Assembly (NCBI GenBank): GCA_030593645.1
Contig: JAUVGT010000118.1
Span: 1 to 11,873, forward strand
Length of the DNA stretch: 11,873 bases
Source of the DNA: Deltaproteobacteria bacterium
GTDB taxonomy: Bacteria; Desulfobacterota; Desulfobacteria; Desulfobacterales; JAUVGT01
Direction of reading: 5' to 3'
Shown: piece after piece, positions 1-6,981 of the stretch
How positions within the stretch are numbered: position 1 is the first letter of the stretch
Layout: every line of letters begins with the position of its first letter
The notes under the pieces: model-generated
Seen by the model: only the letters and a program-made list of their open reading frames with translations
What the model was told of the DNA's origin: nothing
Database searches by the model: none
Position numbers and translations under genes: made by a program

Positions 1-138
1 AAAGTCCGAATGAGACGGTTTCGAAAAAAGTTCAAATTCAAGGCGTGCAAATTTCGTAATCATGAAGCGTACTTATAGTACGTTGAATGATTGCGAAATG
101 CAGCACAACGCAGAAGTTGGACTTTTTACGAAACCGTC
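1..138 (-). repeat. MITE/REP-like palindromic repeat, copy A (cut by window edge)
   Basis: The core at 14-138 is 125 bp and matches the reverse complement of 4626-4750 at 120 of 125 positions. In the orientation of copy B it starts GACGGTTTCGTAAAAAGTCC and ends with an imperfect inverted copy of that sequence. The centre can fold on itself (the arms AATCAT/ATGATT enclose CGTAC/GTACG). Bases 1-13 match the outer arm of copy B (12 of 13), so the element probably continues to the left of the window. There is no open reading frame inside. It ends 43 bp before the Nif3 start codon. The repeat is seen directly; calling it MITE- or REP-like is inference, since no transposase is in view. Confidence 0.85.
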
Positions 139-181
139 AAAAGTGGTTTCAAATCCTTCAATCGGGGTTATGTAATTAATC

Positions 182-1315
182 ATGAATACTTCAAAAACAG
201 CAATTGTTTCCGATATCATTGATGCAATGGAACTTATCGCTCCATCAGATATTGCTGAAGATTGGGATAATTCAGGACTTCAGGTCGGTCATAAAAACTG
301 GCCGGTGAAATCGATTCTGATTGCATTAGACCCGGATGCGGATGTGATTCATTCGGCATGCAGCCAAAACGCAGACATGCTGATCACGCATCATCCATTG
401 ATATTCAAACCGATTGCCTCCATCGATTTCAATTCAAATATCGGCGCCTTGATTTATCAGGCCGCAATGAATCGATTGGCGATTTTCTCGGCCCATACCA
501 ATCTTGACAGTACTGTGAATGGAGTTAACGATGTTCTTGCTGAAAAAATTGGGTTGAAGAATCTCAAACCAATGGTGGCAAGCAGGAATTCAGAAGAATA
601 CAAGCTGGTTGTATATGCACCTGAGGAATTTGAAGACATAATTTTGGAAGCACTATTGGAGCATAGTACTTTAAAAATCGGTAATTATTCAAGCTGTTCA
701 TTTCGCTGTAAAGGAAAGGGAACATTTAAGCCAGGGACGGCTGCAGCGCCTTTCAGCGGGAAAAAAGAAACCCTGAATCATGCGGCTGAAATCAGAATTG
801 AAGCGTTAGTAAAAAAAGAAGAGCTATTCAACATTGTAAAACATTTAAAGAAAAAACATCCATATGAGACAATGGCATATGATGTTTATAAGCTTCATAC
901 GATTAAAGAAGCAACAGGAATGGGCCGGATCGGTGAGTTGGCGGCTAAAACAGATCTAAAATCGTTCGCAAAAACGCTTAAAAAAAAACTTGGACTTGAA
1001 TGTTTAAAATATGCAGGAAACCCGGATCTTTCAATTACAAAGGCTGCAATATGTTCCGGCAGCGGCTCAAGTTTAATGAAAAATTTTTTTTCAAGCGGTG
1101 CTCAAGTTTATATAAGTGGAGATTTGCGTTACCATGACGCAAAGGACATACAGGCAGCCGGTTTAGGATTAATTGATATCGGACACTTTTCATCAGAACA
1201 TCTCATCATTGATGCCCTGGAGAATCGGCTAAACAATGTCCTGCTCAAGAAAGGGATCAACGTAAACATTCAAGCCTGTCAATTTGAAGCGGACCCTTTT
1301 AAAACAATAACATGA
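182..1315 (+). CDS. Nif3-like dinuclear metal centre protein (YqfO type)
   Basis: 377-residue member of the NIF3/YbgI/DUF34 family, cytoplasmic proteins that bind two metal ions and form hexameric toroids; their biochemical role is still unsettled. Seen: the family opening EDWDNSGLQVG (residues 26-36), the metal-binding THHP (His70, His71), FSAHTNLDS (His105, Asp109), and the C-terminal GHFSSEH (His335, Glu339), so the usual metal ligands are all present. Residues of about 135-240, containing HPYETMAYDVY, form the extra PII/CutA-like insert that separates long YqfO-type proteins from the roughly 250-residue YbgI type; the length fits the long type. The ATG at 182 is chosen because an upstream ATG at 170 is followed at once by a stop; the only purine-rich stretch (GGGG, 164-167) is a poor ribosome site. 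It is followed 13 bp later by the zinc-ribbon gene, suggesting one transcript. Family assignment is firm; cellular function is not known. Confidence 0.93.
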   Translation: MNTSKTAIVSDIIDAMELIAPSDIAEDWDNSGLQVGHKNWPVKSILIALDPDADVIHSACSQNADMLITHHPLIFKPIASIDFNSNIGALIYQAAMNRLAIFSAHTNLDSTVNGVNDVLAEKIGLKNLKPMVASRNSEEYKLVVYAPEEFEDIILEALLEHSTLKIGNYSSCSFRCKGKGTFKPGTAAAPFSGKKETLNHAAEIRIEALVKKEELFNIVKHLKKKHPYETMAYDVYKLHTIKEATGMGRIGELAAKTDLKSFAKTLKKKLGLECLKYAGNPDLSITKAAICSGSGSSLMKNFFSSGAQVYISGDLRYHDAKDIQAAGLGLIDIGHFSSEHLIIDALENRLNNVLLKKGINVNIQACQFEADPFKTIT

Positions 1316-1328
1316 AGGATGAATCATT

Positions 1329-2066
1329 ATGTCGCCTGCTATAAAAGGTAAAATTGAAAATTTAATAAAACTCCAGGAGATTGAAATAGAAATAGATACC
1401 ATTAGATGTCAGCTCGGAGGTGTGAAGCAAAAACTTGATGAGCTTGATTTAACACTTGGAAGCTTTAAAGAGAAGATCGAGGAAGACCGGATTATCATTG
1501 AGGATAATCAACAGAAATACCGGAGTTTGGAATCAGACACCCAAACAAATGATTCCAAGATGGAAAAGAGCAGGGAAAAATTAAAATCCGTTAAGACTAA
1601 CAAGGAATACCAGTCCTCACTTAAAGAATTAGATGATATAAAGGAGATAAATTCAAAAATTGAAGACGAAATGCTTCAATGCCTGGAGAGCGTTGAAAAC
1701 ATCGAACAGGGTATCGAAAATAAAAAAAATGAATATGAAAATCTATCAGAACTAACAGAAAAAGAAAAAGCAGTCATAAATCAGAAATCAGAGCAGGATA
1801 AAGTCAGACTTAACCAGCTTGATCAGGATTTAAATGAAATAAAAAAAATAATTGATCCTGCTTTATTCGATAAATATAATATGGTAAAGGGGAAAGTCGG
1901 CATGATTGCGGTTGCTTATGTTAAAGGCTCTGTTTGCCAGGGCTGCAATATGAATATCCCACCGCAGATGTACAATGAAATGCAGAGATTTGATAAGCTT
2001 TCTATTTGTCCGCACTGTCAGAGAATTATTTATCCGGTAATAAATGAAGAAGAAAAAACTGAATAG
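1329..2066 (+). CDS. Coiled-coil protein with C-terminal C4 zinc ribbon (CdsZ/FlgZ-like, DUF164)
   Basis: 245 residues. Residues of about 5-180 are rich in Glu, Lys, Gln and Leu with heptad spacing, predicting a long antiparallel coiled-coil hairpin. The end carries CQGC (Cys203, Cys206) and CPHC (Cys227, Cys230), a C4 zinc ribbon, around the family-typical sequence MNIPPQMYNEM. This is the zf-RING_7/DUF164 architecture known from H. pylori HP0958 (FlgZ) and chlamydial CdsZ, proteins that act as chaperones or adaptors for secretion or RNA/protein partners; which role applies here cannot be read from the sequence. ATG 1329 has a GAAGGA ribosome site nine or so bases upstream that overlaps the end of the Nif3 gene, 13 bp after its stop, so the two are very likely co-transcribed. 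rnpB begins about 45 bp downstream. No flagellar or type III genes are nearby, so a general housekeeping role is more likely than a flagellar one. Confidence 0.9.
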   Translation: MSPAIKGKIENLIKLQEIEIEIDTIRCQLGGVKQKLDELDLTLGSFKEKIEEDRIIIEDNQQKYRSLESDTQTNDSKMEKSREKLKSVKTNKEYQSSLKELDDIKEINSKIEDEMLQCLESVENIEQGIENKKNEYENLSELTEKEKAVINQKSEQDKVRLNQLDQDLNEIKKIIDPALFDKYNMVKGKVGMIAVAYVKGSVCQGCNMNIPPQMYNEMQRFDKLSICPHCQRIIYPVINEEEKTE

Positions 2067-2072
2067 AAGGTT

Positions 2073-2100
2073 TTGACACCGCTTCAAAAAGGAATATCCG
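2073..2100 (+). promoter_or_regulatory. Candidate sigma-70 promoter for rnpB
   Basis: A perfect TTGACA (2073-2078) is followed after 16 bp by TATCCG (2095-2100), a weak -10 matching only the first three consensus bases. Transcription would start near 2107-2111, just where the RNase P RNA helix P1 begins, which is the main reason to believe it. The weak -10 limits confidence. Confidence 0.4.
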
Positions 2101-2110
2101 GTGCAAATAT

Positions 2111-2517
<407 letters not shown>

Positions 2518-2584
2518 ACCGGAAAACACATGACACTTGGGAAAACGTCACCAACGGATCAATCAGTGACAGGTAAAAAAAAAA

Positions 2585-3895
2585 TTGCCAAAAAAAGATG
2601 AAATATGTGAAATCACTTTTTCAGAAAAGGTAAGAATTTTTTCCCATGATTACCTGAAATTCAGTGGATATCTTTTAAACACTGAAGTACCTGCGCATAT
2701 ATTCAGTAAAAAACTTTATTCTAACCTGATATCTACTTCTCAACTCCTTGAAGATTTTCTCGATTTTCATGGCGCAAAAAACAGCAAGGACTGGTATTTT
2801 TTTAGAGAACTCGCCGCATCAATCAGACATCTGAGCCTTGGATGTTATTCCCAGCGACATATCTTGAACCGTATTGTTTTCTATGAACTGACTGATATTG
2901 AGAACTTTAAGAAAGAAGGAGAGAAAACATTCAGTTTTTTGACAGAATCACTGATCAATATGGCTCCGGTTATTATTGATGAAGCCCAAAGACTTAACAT
3001 ACCGATTCCGGATGAGACGTTTGATAGTGCTGATTTTCCGGGTGTCATCACTGCTGAAATGCTGGAATATGATATTGATGATGAGGATAAGGACCAGCAG
3101 AAAAAAAACATTGTCAAAATTGCCAGCGAATTTAAAACCATCGCGGAAATGTTTGAAGAATTAAGTTTTTACGAACCATATCAAATAGATGAAATACTGA
3201 AGATCGTTCCGGAAAAGGTAAACGAGGTAGAAATCAGGCGGTGTGAAATGCTGGTTCACAACCTGCAGTCCACTTTTGATACGTATGTGATACATGGGGG
3301 ATACAGATTCGGGAACAGAAAACTAAAACAGCTCCGCGCTTATATTTCAGCTGTATTTCACCTGCTCCAAATCATCGGACGCCTTCTCCACTTTTATGAA
3401 CGCCACCTATATGAAGCCGGATACAAGAATATATATAAAAAAGTCCAGGAACGCCTGGCGTCACTCGTAAATCCTGAAACATTACTGGACCGAACGATAA
3501 ACTACGGTTTATATTATGTCTGTCACTTCCTGAATATCGGTAATAAGCTGGCAAATGAAATTCTCAATGAGAATATTGAAAGAACGTTGATCACTGTTGG
3601 AATTCCAGTGGAGCTTGGTTTTCACAGCCGACCCAGTCTGCTCGTCGCGAAAATCGTTCAGCATTACGGCGGTAAGGTTGAGATGTGCGTCGGGAAAGAC
3701 AGATTTGATGCCAGCAGTGTGCTTGATATACAATGGGCCGGAGGTAAAATCCAAAAGGAAAAACTAAATACGGTTACATTTGAAGGGGACACTCGTGCTT
3801 TGGGGGATATAAAAATTCTTGCCAAAGTGAATTATGGTGAAGATACTATGGGCAAAGGAGTGCCGCTTCCAAAAGAGCTGAGTTATTTGAAATAG
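2585..3895 (+). CDS. Long protein with C-terminal HPr-like phosphocarrier domain
   Basis: 436 residues. The last 100 or so resemble HPr of the phosphotransferase system: LGFHSRPSLL places His347 at the position of HPr His15 (the residue phosphorylated by enzyme I), and Ser378 in DASSVLDIQ falls exactly 31 residues later, the position of regulatory Ser46. The first ~340 residues are mainly helical, with an acidic patch (YDIDDEDKD, about residues 160-168), no signal peptide and no clear membrane segment; I do not recognise this part. No enzyme I, EIIA or HPr kinase gene is in view, so this is more likely a regulatory or scaffold protein than a sugar-transport phosphocarrier. The start is TTG at 2585: an in-frame stop lies at 2567-2569 and no ATG occurs until more than 100 residues in; AGG at 2571-2573 is a modest ribosome site. 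ispD follows 36 bp downstream. The domain call is firm; the function is inference. Confidence 0.85.
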   Translation: MPKKDEICEITFSEKVRIFSHDYLKFSGYLLNTEVPAHIFSKKLYSNLISTSQLLEDFLDFHGAKNSKDWYFFRELAASIRHLSLGCYSQRHILNRIVFYELTDIENFKKEGEKTFSFLTESLINMAPVIIDEAQRLNIPIPDETFDSADFPGVITAEMLEYDIDDEDKDQQKKNIVKIASEFKTIAEMFEELSFYEPYQIDEILKIVPEKVNEVEIRRCEMLVHNLQSTFDTYVIHGGYRFGNRKLKQLRAYISAVFHLLQIIGRLLHFYERHLYEAGYKNIYKKVQERLASLVNPETLLDRTINYGLYYVCHFLNIGNKLANEILNENIERTLITVGIPVELGFHSRPSLLVAKIVQHYGGKVEMCVGKDRFDASSVLDIQWAGGKIQKEKLNTVTFEGDTRALGDIKILAKVNYGEDTMGKGVPLPKELSYLK

Positions 3896-3931
3896 GGTGA
3901 ATAGAATTTACTCACGGGAAACTGAAAACTT

Positions 3932-4621
3932 ATGACCACAGCGATCATTGTTGCAGGCGGCAGCGGTATAAGAATGAAGAAAGACCTGCGCAAGCAATAT
4001 TTACTTCTTGGCGGCCTCCCGATATTGAACCACACGCTTGATGTGTTCGAATCATGCGATCGTGTTACGAGAATCATTCTGGTCATTCCAAAAGAGGATT
4101 TTGAATTCTGTAAGGAAAGAATAGCCCCCCATTTGAAAAAGAAAAAACAGCTTGAACTTGTACATGGTGGTGAACACCGGCAAAACTCTGTTTATAATGG
4201 GTTGAAAGCCCTGGATAAATCAGAAAACCTTGTTGTGATTCATGATGGAGTTCGACCGTTTGTTAGAGTGGAACAGATAGAAGCGTGCATCAAAGAAGCC
4301 GGGCAGTCAGGCGCATGTATCCTTGGAATTTCGTCGCAGGATACCGTAAAGCGAATAAACGAGAATGCAGACATCACAAAAACATTAGACCGTAAAACAA
4401 TTTGGCTTGCACAGACCCCTCAGGTATTTAAATATGATTTGATCTTAAAAGCGCATGAAAGTGCTTTGGAAAATAAAATGACAGGCCCGGACGACTCGTA
4501 CCTGGTGGAGCAATTGGGGCACGCAGTCAAAATAATAAATGGAAGTAAATATAATATCAAAATTACAACAGAAGAAGATTTACTAATCGCGGAAACAATA
4601 TTGCAGAGTCAAAGTGCCTAA
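3932..4621 (+). CDS. ispD: 2-C-methyl-D-erythritol 4-phosphate cytidylyltransferase
   Basis: Third enzyme of the MEP isoprenoid pathway: transfers CMP from CTP to 2-C-methyl-D-erythritol 4-phosphate, giving CDP-ME and pyrophosphate, in the cytoplasm. 229 residues, the usual length. Seen: the nucleotide-binding AGGSGIRM (residues 8-15) and KQY (21-23), so Arg14 and Lys21 match E. coli Arg20 and Lys27 with identical spacing; IHDGVRPFV; DTVKRI; the family block LAQTPQVF; TGPDDSYLVE; and the C-terminal NIKITTEEDL with the substrate lysine. The protein is not fused to IspF, and no ispF follows: the stop codon is four bases before repeat copy B and the next gene is on the other strand. It starts 36 bp after the HPr-fusion gene and is probably co-transcribed with it. 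Confidence 0.96.
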   Translation: MTTAIIVAGGSGIRMKKDLRKQYLLLGGLPILNHTLDVFESCDRVTRIILVIPKEDFEFCKERIAPHLKKKKQLELVHGGEHRQNSVYNGLKALDKSENLVVIHDGVRPFVRVEQIEACIKEAGQSGACILGISSQDTVKRINENADITKTLDRKTIWLAQTPQVFKYDLILKAHESALENKMTGPDDSYLVEQLGHAVKIINGSKYNIKITTEEDLLIAETILQSQSA

Positions 4622-4625
4622 AGTT

Positions 4626-4776
4626 GACGGTATCGTAAAAAGTCCAACTTCTGCGTTGTGCTGCATTTTGCAATCATTCAACGTACGATAAGTACGCTTC
4701 ATGATTACGAAATTTGCACGCCTTGAATTTGAACTTTTTACAAAACCGTCACATTCGGACTTTTTACGAGTTCATC
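4626..4776 (+). repeat. MITE/REP-like palindromic repeat, copy B with outer arm
   Basis: The 125-bp core (4626-4750) is the inverted copy of 14-138. Its ends are GACGGTATCGTAAAAAGTCC (4626-4645) and GAACTTTTTACAAAACCGTC (4731-4750), a terminal inverted repeat; a central hairpin lies at 4672-4706. A second right-end arm, GGACTTTTTACGAGTTCATC (4757-4776), is the inverse of the left end at 16 of 20 positions, so the right terminus appears twice. The element fills the space between two convergent genes and its folding could stop transcription from both. AAAGTT occurs on both sides (4620-4625 and 4777-4782), which could be a target duplication or chance. Confidence 0.85.
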
Positions 4777-4837
4777 AAAGTTGACGCATTCGGTCTATTA
4801 TAATTAAAAAATGATATCAGGACTATGAAGTGGATAT

Positions 4838-5218
4838 TCAGGGTTCTTTCATGCCTATCAGGCCTCTTTCTCCAAGTGATTTCAGAAATAGGGTGACGGA
4901 CACTTCAGCTTCCCGTTGATTCAGGCGGTGGTGCCGGGCAAATTCTTTTATAATGAATTTAACATTTTTTTTACCGTCCATTAATGACCAGACATGGACT
5001 CCAAGACCATCCAACTGAAGTTTCTTAGTAAAACTGGTTCCTTTGTTTGATCCTATCAATCTTTTGATTTTCAGGAAAAAGGGTTGGTAAACGACTTGAT
5101 AGATCAGGATGATATCTCCATTGGGAAGTATTTCTTCCTGAACCTGTTCATTTTTCTGAGGAATAAATGACAGGGCATGTGGCTTTTTAAGAGAGTTCCT
5201 GGAATGATGTGCTTTCAA
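4838..5218 (-). CDS. PqqD-like small protein
   Basis: About 126 residues from the chosen start. The C-terminal two thirds fits the PqqD fold (a winged-helix-like peptide-binding module): LDGLGVHVWSLMDGKK, then IIKEFARHHRLNQREAE and a final VTLFLKSLGERGLI, matching the family order of strand, 'vW-ll-DG', helix, 'fl-L...GLi'. PqqD proteins present a precursor peptide to a radical SAM or other modifying enzyme; neither a radical SAM gene nor a precursor peptide is in view, so the role here is open. The frame is open further, to ATG 5263 and TTG 5266, but that would overlap the upstream gene by about 80 bp; TTG 5218 has AAAAGG six bases upstream and overlaps by only 32 bp, so I prefer it. It is last of a run of three minus-strand genes and is probably translationally coupled to its neighbour. 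Fold confidence is moderate, start confidence low. Confidence 0.72.
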   Translation of the reverse strand: MKAHHSRNSLKKPHALSFIPQKNEQVQEEILPNGDIILIYQVVYQPFFLKIKRLIGSNKGTSFTKKLQLDGLGVHVWSLMDGKKNVKFIIKEFARHHRLNQREAEVSVTLFLKSLGERGLIGMKEP

Positions 5219-6095
5219 TGGCAACCTTTTGCATGAGGTTATGGGCCTGGGTCCGGGGTGCATCAAGCAGGATACCGGTAATGCGGTTTTGCTTTTCAGT
5301 GTGGGTAATTTTAAAAATCGTAAAACCGATTAGTCTGCTGATAGTTTCCGGGATGTTTAGTTTTTCAAACAAAGGGTTTCTAAACTCCCATTGAATGGAT
5401 TGGCTGTTATTAGAATCATTTAATATTTTGCCGTCTGGGGGCAGCTTGATCTGTTGTTTTGCAAAATTCTCCAAAGATGTACTGGAAAGTAAAAAAGATG
5501 CAGGACCCCAACTGTACAGGCTAAGGCGCTTTCTTTTATCATGGAGTTGGATTTGATAATGTCCTGGCTTGAACTGAAATGTCTTAAGTTTGAACGAGTC
5601 CGGAATTGAAATTTTCATGCCAAATACCGCCCATTGACAGATATCCGTTTCAGAATGATCCGTATAGGATTGAATGATCGCTTCCATCAGGGAGGCTTTC
5701 TTCCATCTGAACGTGTTAAAAAACCGGATAATGGTCAGACGTCTGCAATGACTGCATAACAACAGAACTCCATTGCCGGAAGCGGTTTTACTTTCCCATG
5801 TGAAGAAAAAAAAGTTAAAACTCGGATTTTCAGGAATAAAATGCCTGGGAGTTGCCTCTTCATGGATTTTAATGCCAAGCAGTTTTTGGGATTGGGTAAT
5901 AAACTTTCTAACGTATTTTTCCAGGGAATGTTTTATAAGTCTCTGGGTCCATTTGATTTCTATTTTTTGGGTATTATCCTGCCCGATCAAAAGATGGCTT
6001 GGTTCAATGCTGTCAACTTCCCAGGCAGCAGGTACAAGGACAGACATGCCGTTCCAGGCGATCATTTTTTCAGGGCTGCAATCAGGATTTGTCAT
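5187..6095 (-). CDS. Unrecognised cytoplasmic protein with internal duplication
   Basis: 302 residues with no signal peptide or membrane segment. It reads as two related halves. Half one (about 11-145) opens WNGMSVLVPAAWEV and closes CRRLTIIRFF...LMEAIIQS; half two (about 153-296) opens WAVFGMKISIPDSFKL and closes QNRITGILLDAP...LMQKVAIES. Each half has a 'GM-v-iP-.f' entry strand and a central aromatic strand (FTWES at 98-102, IQWEFRN at 234-240). A CSHC pair (Cys114, Cys117) occurs only in the first half, so a metal site is possible but lacks partner cysteines. The gene starts 31 bp after the secreted-protein gene and overlaps the PqqD-like gene at its end, so the three are likely one unit. 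ATG 6095 has no clear ribosome site; ATG at codon 11 or 17 is possible. I do not recognise the family and assign no function. Confidence 0.8.
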   Translation of the reverse strand: MTNPDCSPEKMIAWNGMSVLVPAAWEVDSIEPSHLLIGQDNTQKIEIKWTQRLIKHSLEKYVRKFITQSQKLLGIKIHEEATPRHFIPENPSFNFFFFTWESKTASGNGVLLLCSHCRRLTIIRFFNTFRWKKASLMEAIIQSYTDHSETDICQWAVFGMKISIPDSFKLKTFQFKPGHYQIQLHDKRKRLSLYSWGPASFLLSSTSLENFAKQQIKLPPDGKILNDSNNSQSIQWEFRNPLFEKLNIPETISRLIGFTIFKITHTEKQNRITGILLDAPRTQAHNLMQKVAIESTSFQELS

Positions 6096-6126
6096 GGATT
6101 AATTCAATAACAGGGCACTCTGTTTT

Positions 6127-6735
6127 TTAATAGGGGATATACATATCCCACATATCTTTTCCTTTAAGTTCCTTTATCGGTGTCGGTTTCGTTTTATGAG
6201 GGTATTTTTCTATATAGCAGGCTTTTTCTTTTTCAAGCTGGTTCGTTAAAGTCAGTTTGACAGCATTGCCTATCTTTTCATTGGTATCAGCCAGATTATG
6301 CTGCAGAATCAGGCTGACCCGATGTCCGTTTTTATCATTAAATGACCATTTCCAGGCGATCAGGGTTTGGAATGGATCGCCTTTGTATTCATCCGGAGGT
6401 CCCAGTGCCTGTTTGTATTTTTTAAGCAGGACTAAATAAAATTTTTTGGTTGGGTTTAAAAATTTTAATTTAATTCTTACGATTTTGTTGATTCTATCAC
6501 AACGGCCAAAGGTGATCAGACCGCTTTTAAACCCTGAAATCGGCTTCATTACCCCTTCACCCAGGTATTCCTGGTATCTGATTTCCCGGCATGTTTTAAA
6601 ATCCAGCCTGTCTTTGTAATCATTGATATCTTTTCCCAGTGTAAATCCGCCCAGGTTCATCGGGACTTTTGCCAGGACCGGCAAGGGACCGAAACACAGA
6701 AAAAGTAAACAAATCAGAAAATATATCTTTTTCAT
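6127..6735 (-). CDS. Small secreted protein of unknown function
   Basis: 202 residues from ATG 6735. This start is preferred over an in-frame ATG 66 bp upstream because it has a strong ribosome site (AAGGAG, about seven bases upstream) and directly begins a signal peptide: MKK, a hydrophobic stretch IYFLICLLFLCF, then VLA-K at about residue 22-23, a signal peptidase I site. The mature part is soluble and rich in Lys and aromatic residues, with LGGFTLGKDI near the start, then GFKSGLITFGRCDRINKIVR, LGPPDEYKGDPF, IAWKWSFNDKNG and SLILQHN. Two cysteines outside the signal peptide (in KTCREI and FGRCDR) could pair in the periplasm. I associate this kind of sequence with uncharacterised secreted proteins of Desulfobacterota, but no function is known to me. 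It begins the second part of the minus-strand cluster, 246 bp after the OPT-like gene. Confidence 0.83.
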   Translation of the reverse strand: MKKIYFLICLLFLCFGPLPVLAKVPMNLGGFTLGKDINDYKDRLDFKTCREIRYQEYLGEGVMKPISGFKSGLITFGRCDRINKIVRIKLKFLNPTKKFYLVLLKKYKQALGPPDEYKGDPFQTLIAWKWSFNDKNGHRVSLILQHNLADTNEKIGNAVKLTLTNQLEKEKACYIEKYPHKTKPTPIKELKGKDMWDMYIPY

Positions 6736-6802
6736 TGTTATCTCCTTTTGATTCAAACAATGATCAAACATCCATCCGAACTCAATGTCTGTGTTGGACA
6801 AA

Positions 6803-6815
6803 ACCCGTTTCGGGT
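6803..6815 (-). terminator. Weak hairpin with short T run, possible terminator or attenuator
   Basis: On the minus strand ACCCG-AAA-CGGGT is followed by TTT and G. The stem is only five bp and the T run short. It lies 68 bp before the secreted-protein start codon and 166 bp after the OPT-like gene stop, so it could trim read-through between the two halves of the cluster. Low confidence. Confidence 0.25.
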
Positions 6816-6859
6816 GGGTTAATATATTGATAAAATAAAGGATTCGACTTCATTTAATG

Positions 6860-6893
6860 GCCGGCACAGTGACCGGACCCTACACCGGACTCT
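6860..6893. repeat. Short direct repeats with 12-bp period, possible operator
   Basis: On the plus strand ACCGGACCCT (6872-6881) and ACCGGACTCT (6884-6893) agree at 9 of 10 positions and start 12 bp apart; a degenerate third unit (GCCGGCA, 6860-6866) keeps the same period. They sit in the 246-bp gap upstream of the secreted-protein gene. Next to them, TGGGTT-TTG-AACCCA (6893-6907) is a six-bp hairpin without a T run. A regulatory role is only inference; the rest of the gap shows nothing I can support. Confidence 0.3.
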
Positions 6894-6981
6894 GGGTTTT
6901 GAACCCACTTCTAATGATCTATCATATTATCACTGCTTTTGGCAATACATAGGAGATTTTTTCATAGGACTCAAAACCTGT

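Noticed and set aside
4764..4837. Rho-independent terminator of the PqqD-like gene
   Set aside because: TGATATCA followed by a T run (minus strand) is a loopless eight-base palindrome; no real stem precedes the T run.
6736..6801. Longer N-terminus of the secreted protein (22 extra residues)
   Set aside because: The longer form would bury the signal peptide, and the ATG at 6735 has a strong ribosome site.
6821..6847. Possible minus-strand promoter: TATATT as -10 with TCGAAT as -35
   Set aside because: The -10 is good but the -35 matches only three of six bases and the spacer is 15 bp, too weak to annotate.
6893..6908. GTGGGTTCAAAACCCA-like stem-loop on the minus strand resembling a tRNA T-arm
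   Set aside because: No acceptor, anticodon or D arm can be formed upstream, so it is only a short hairpin.
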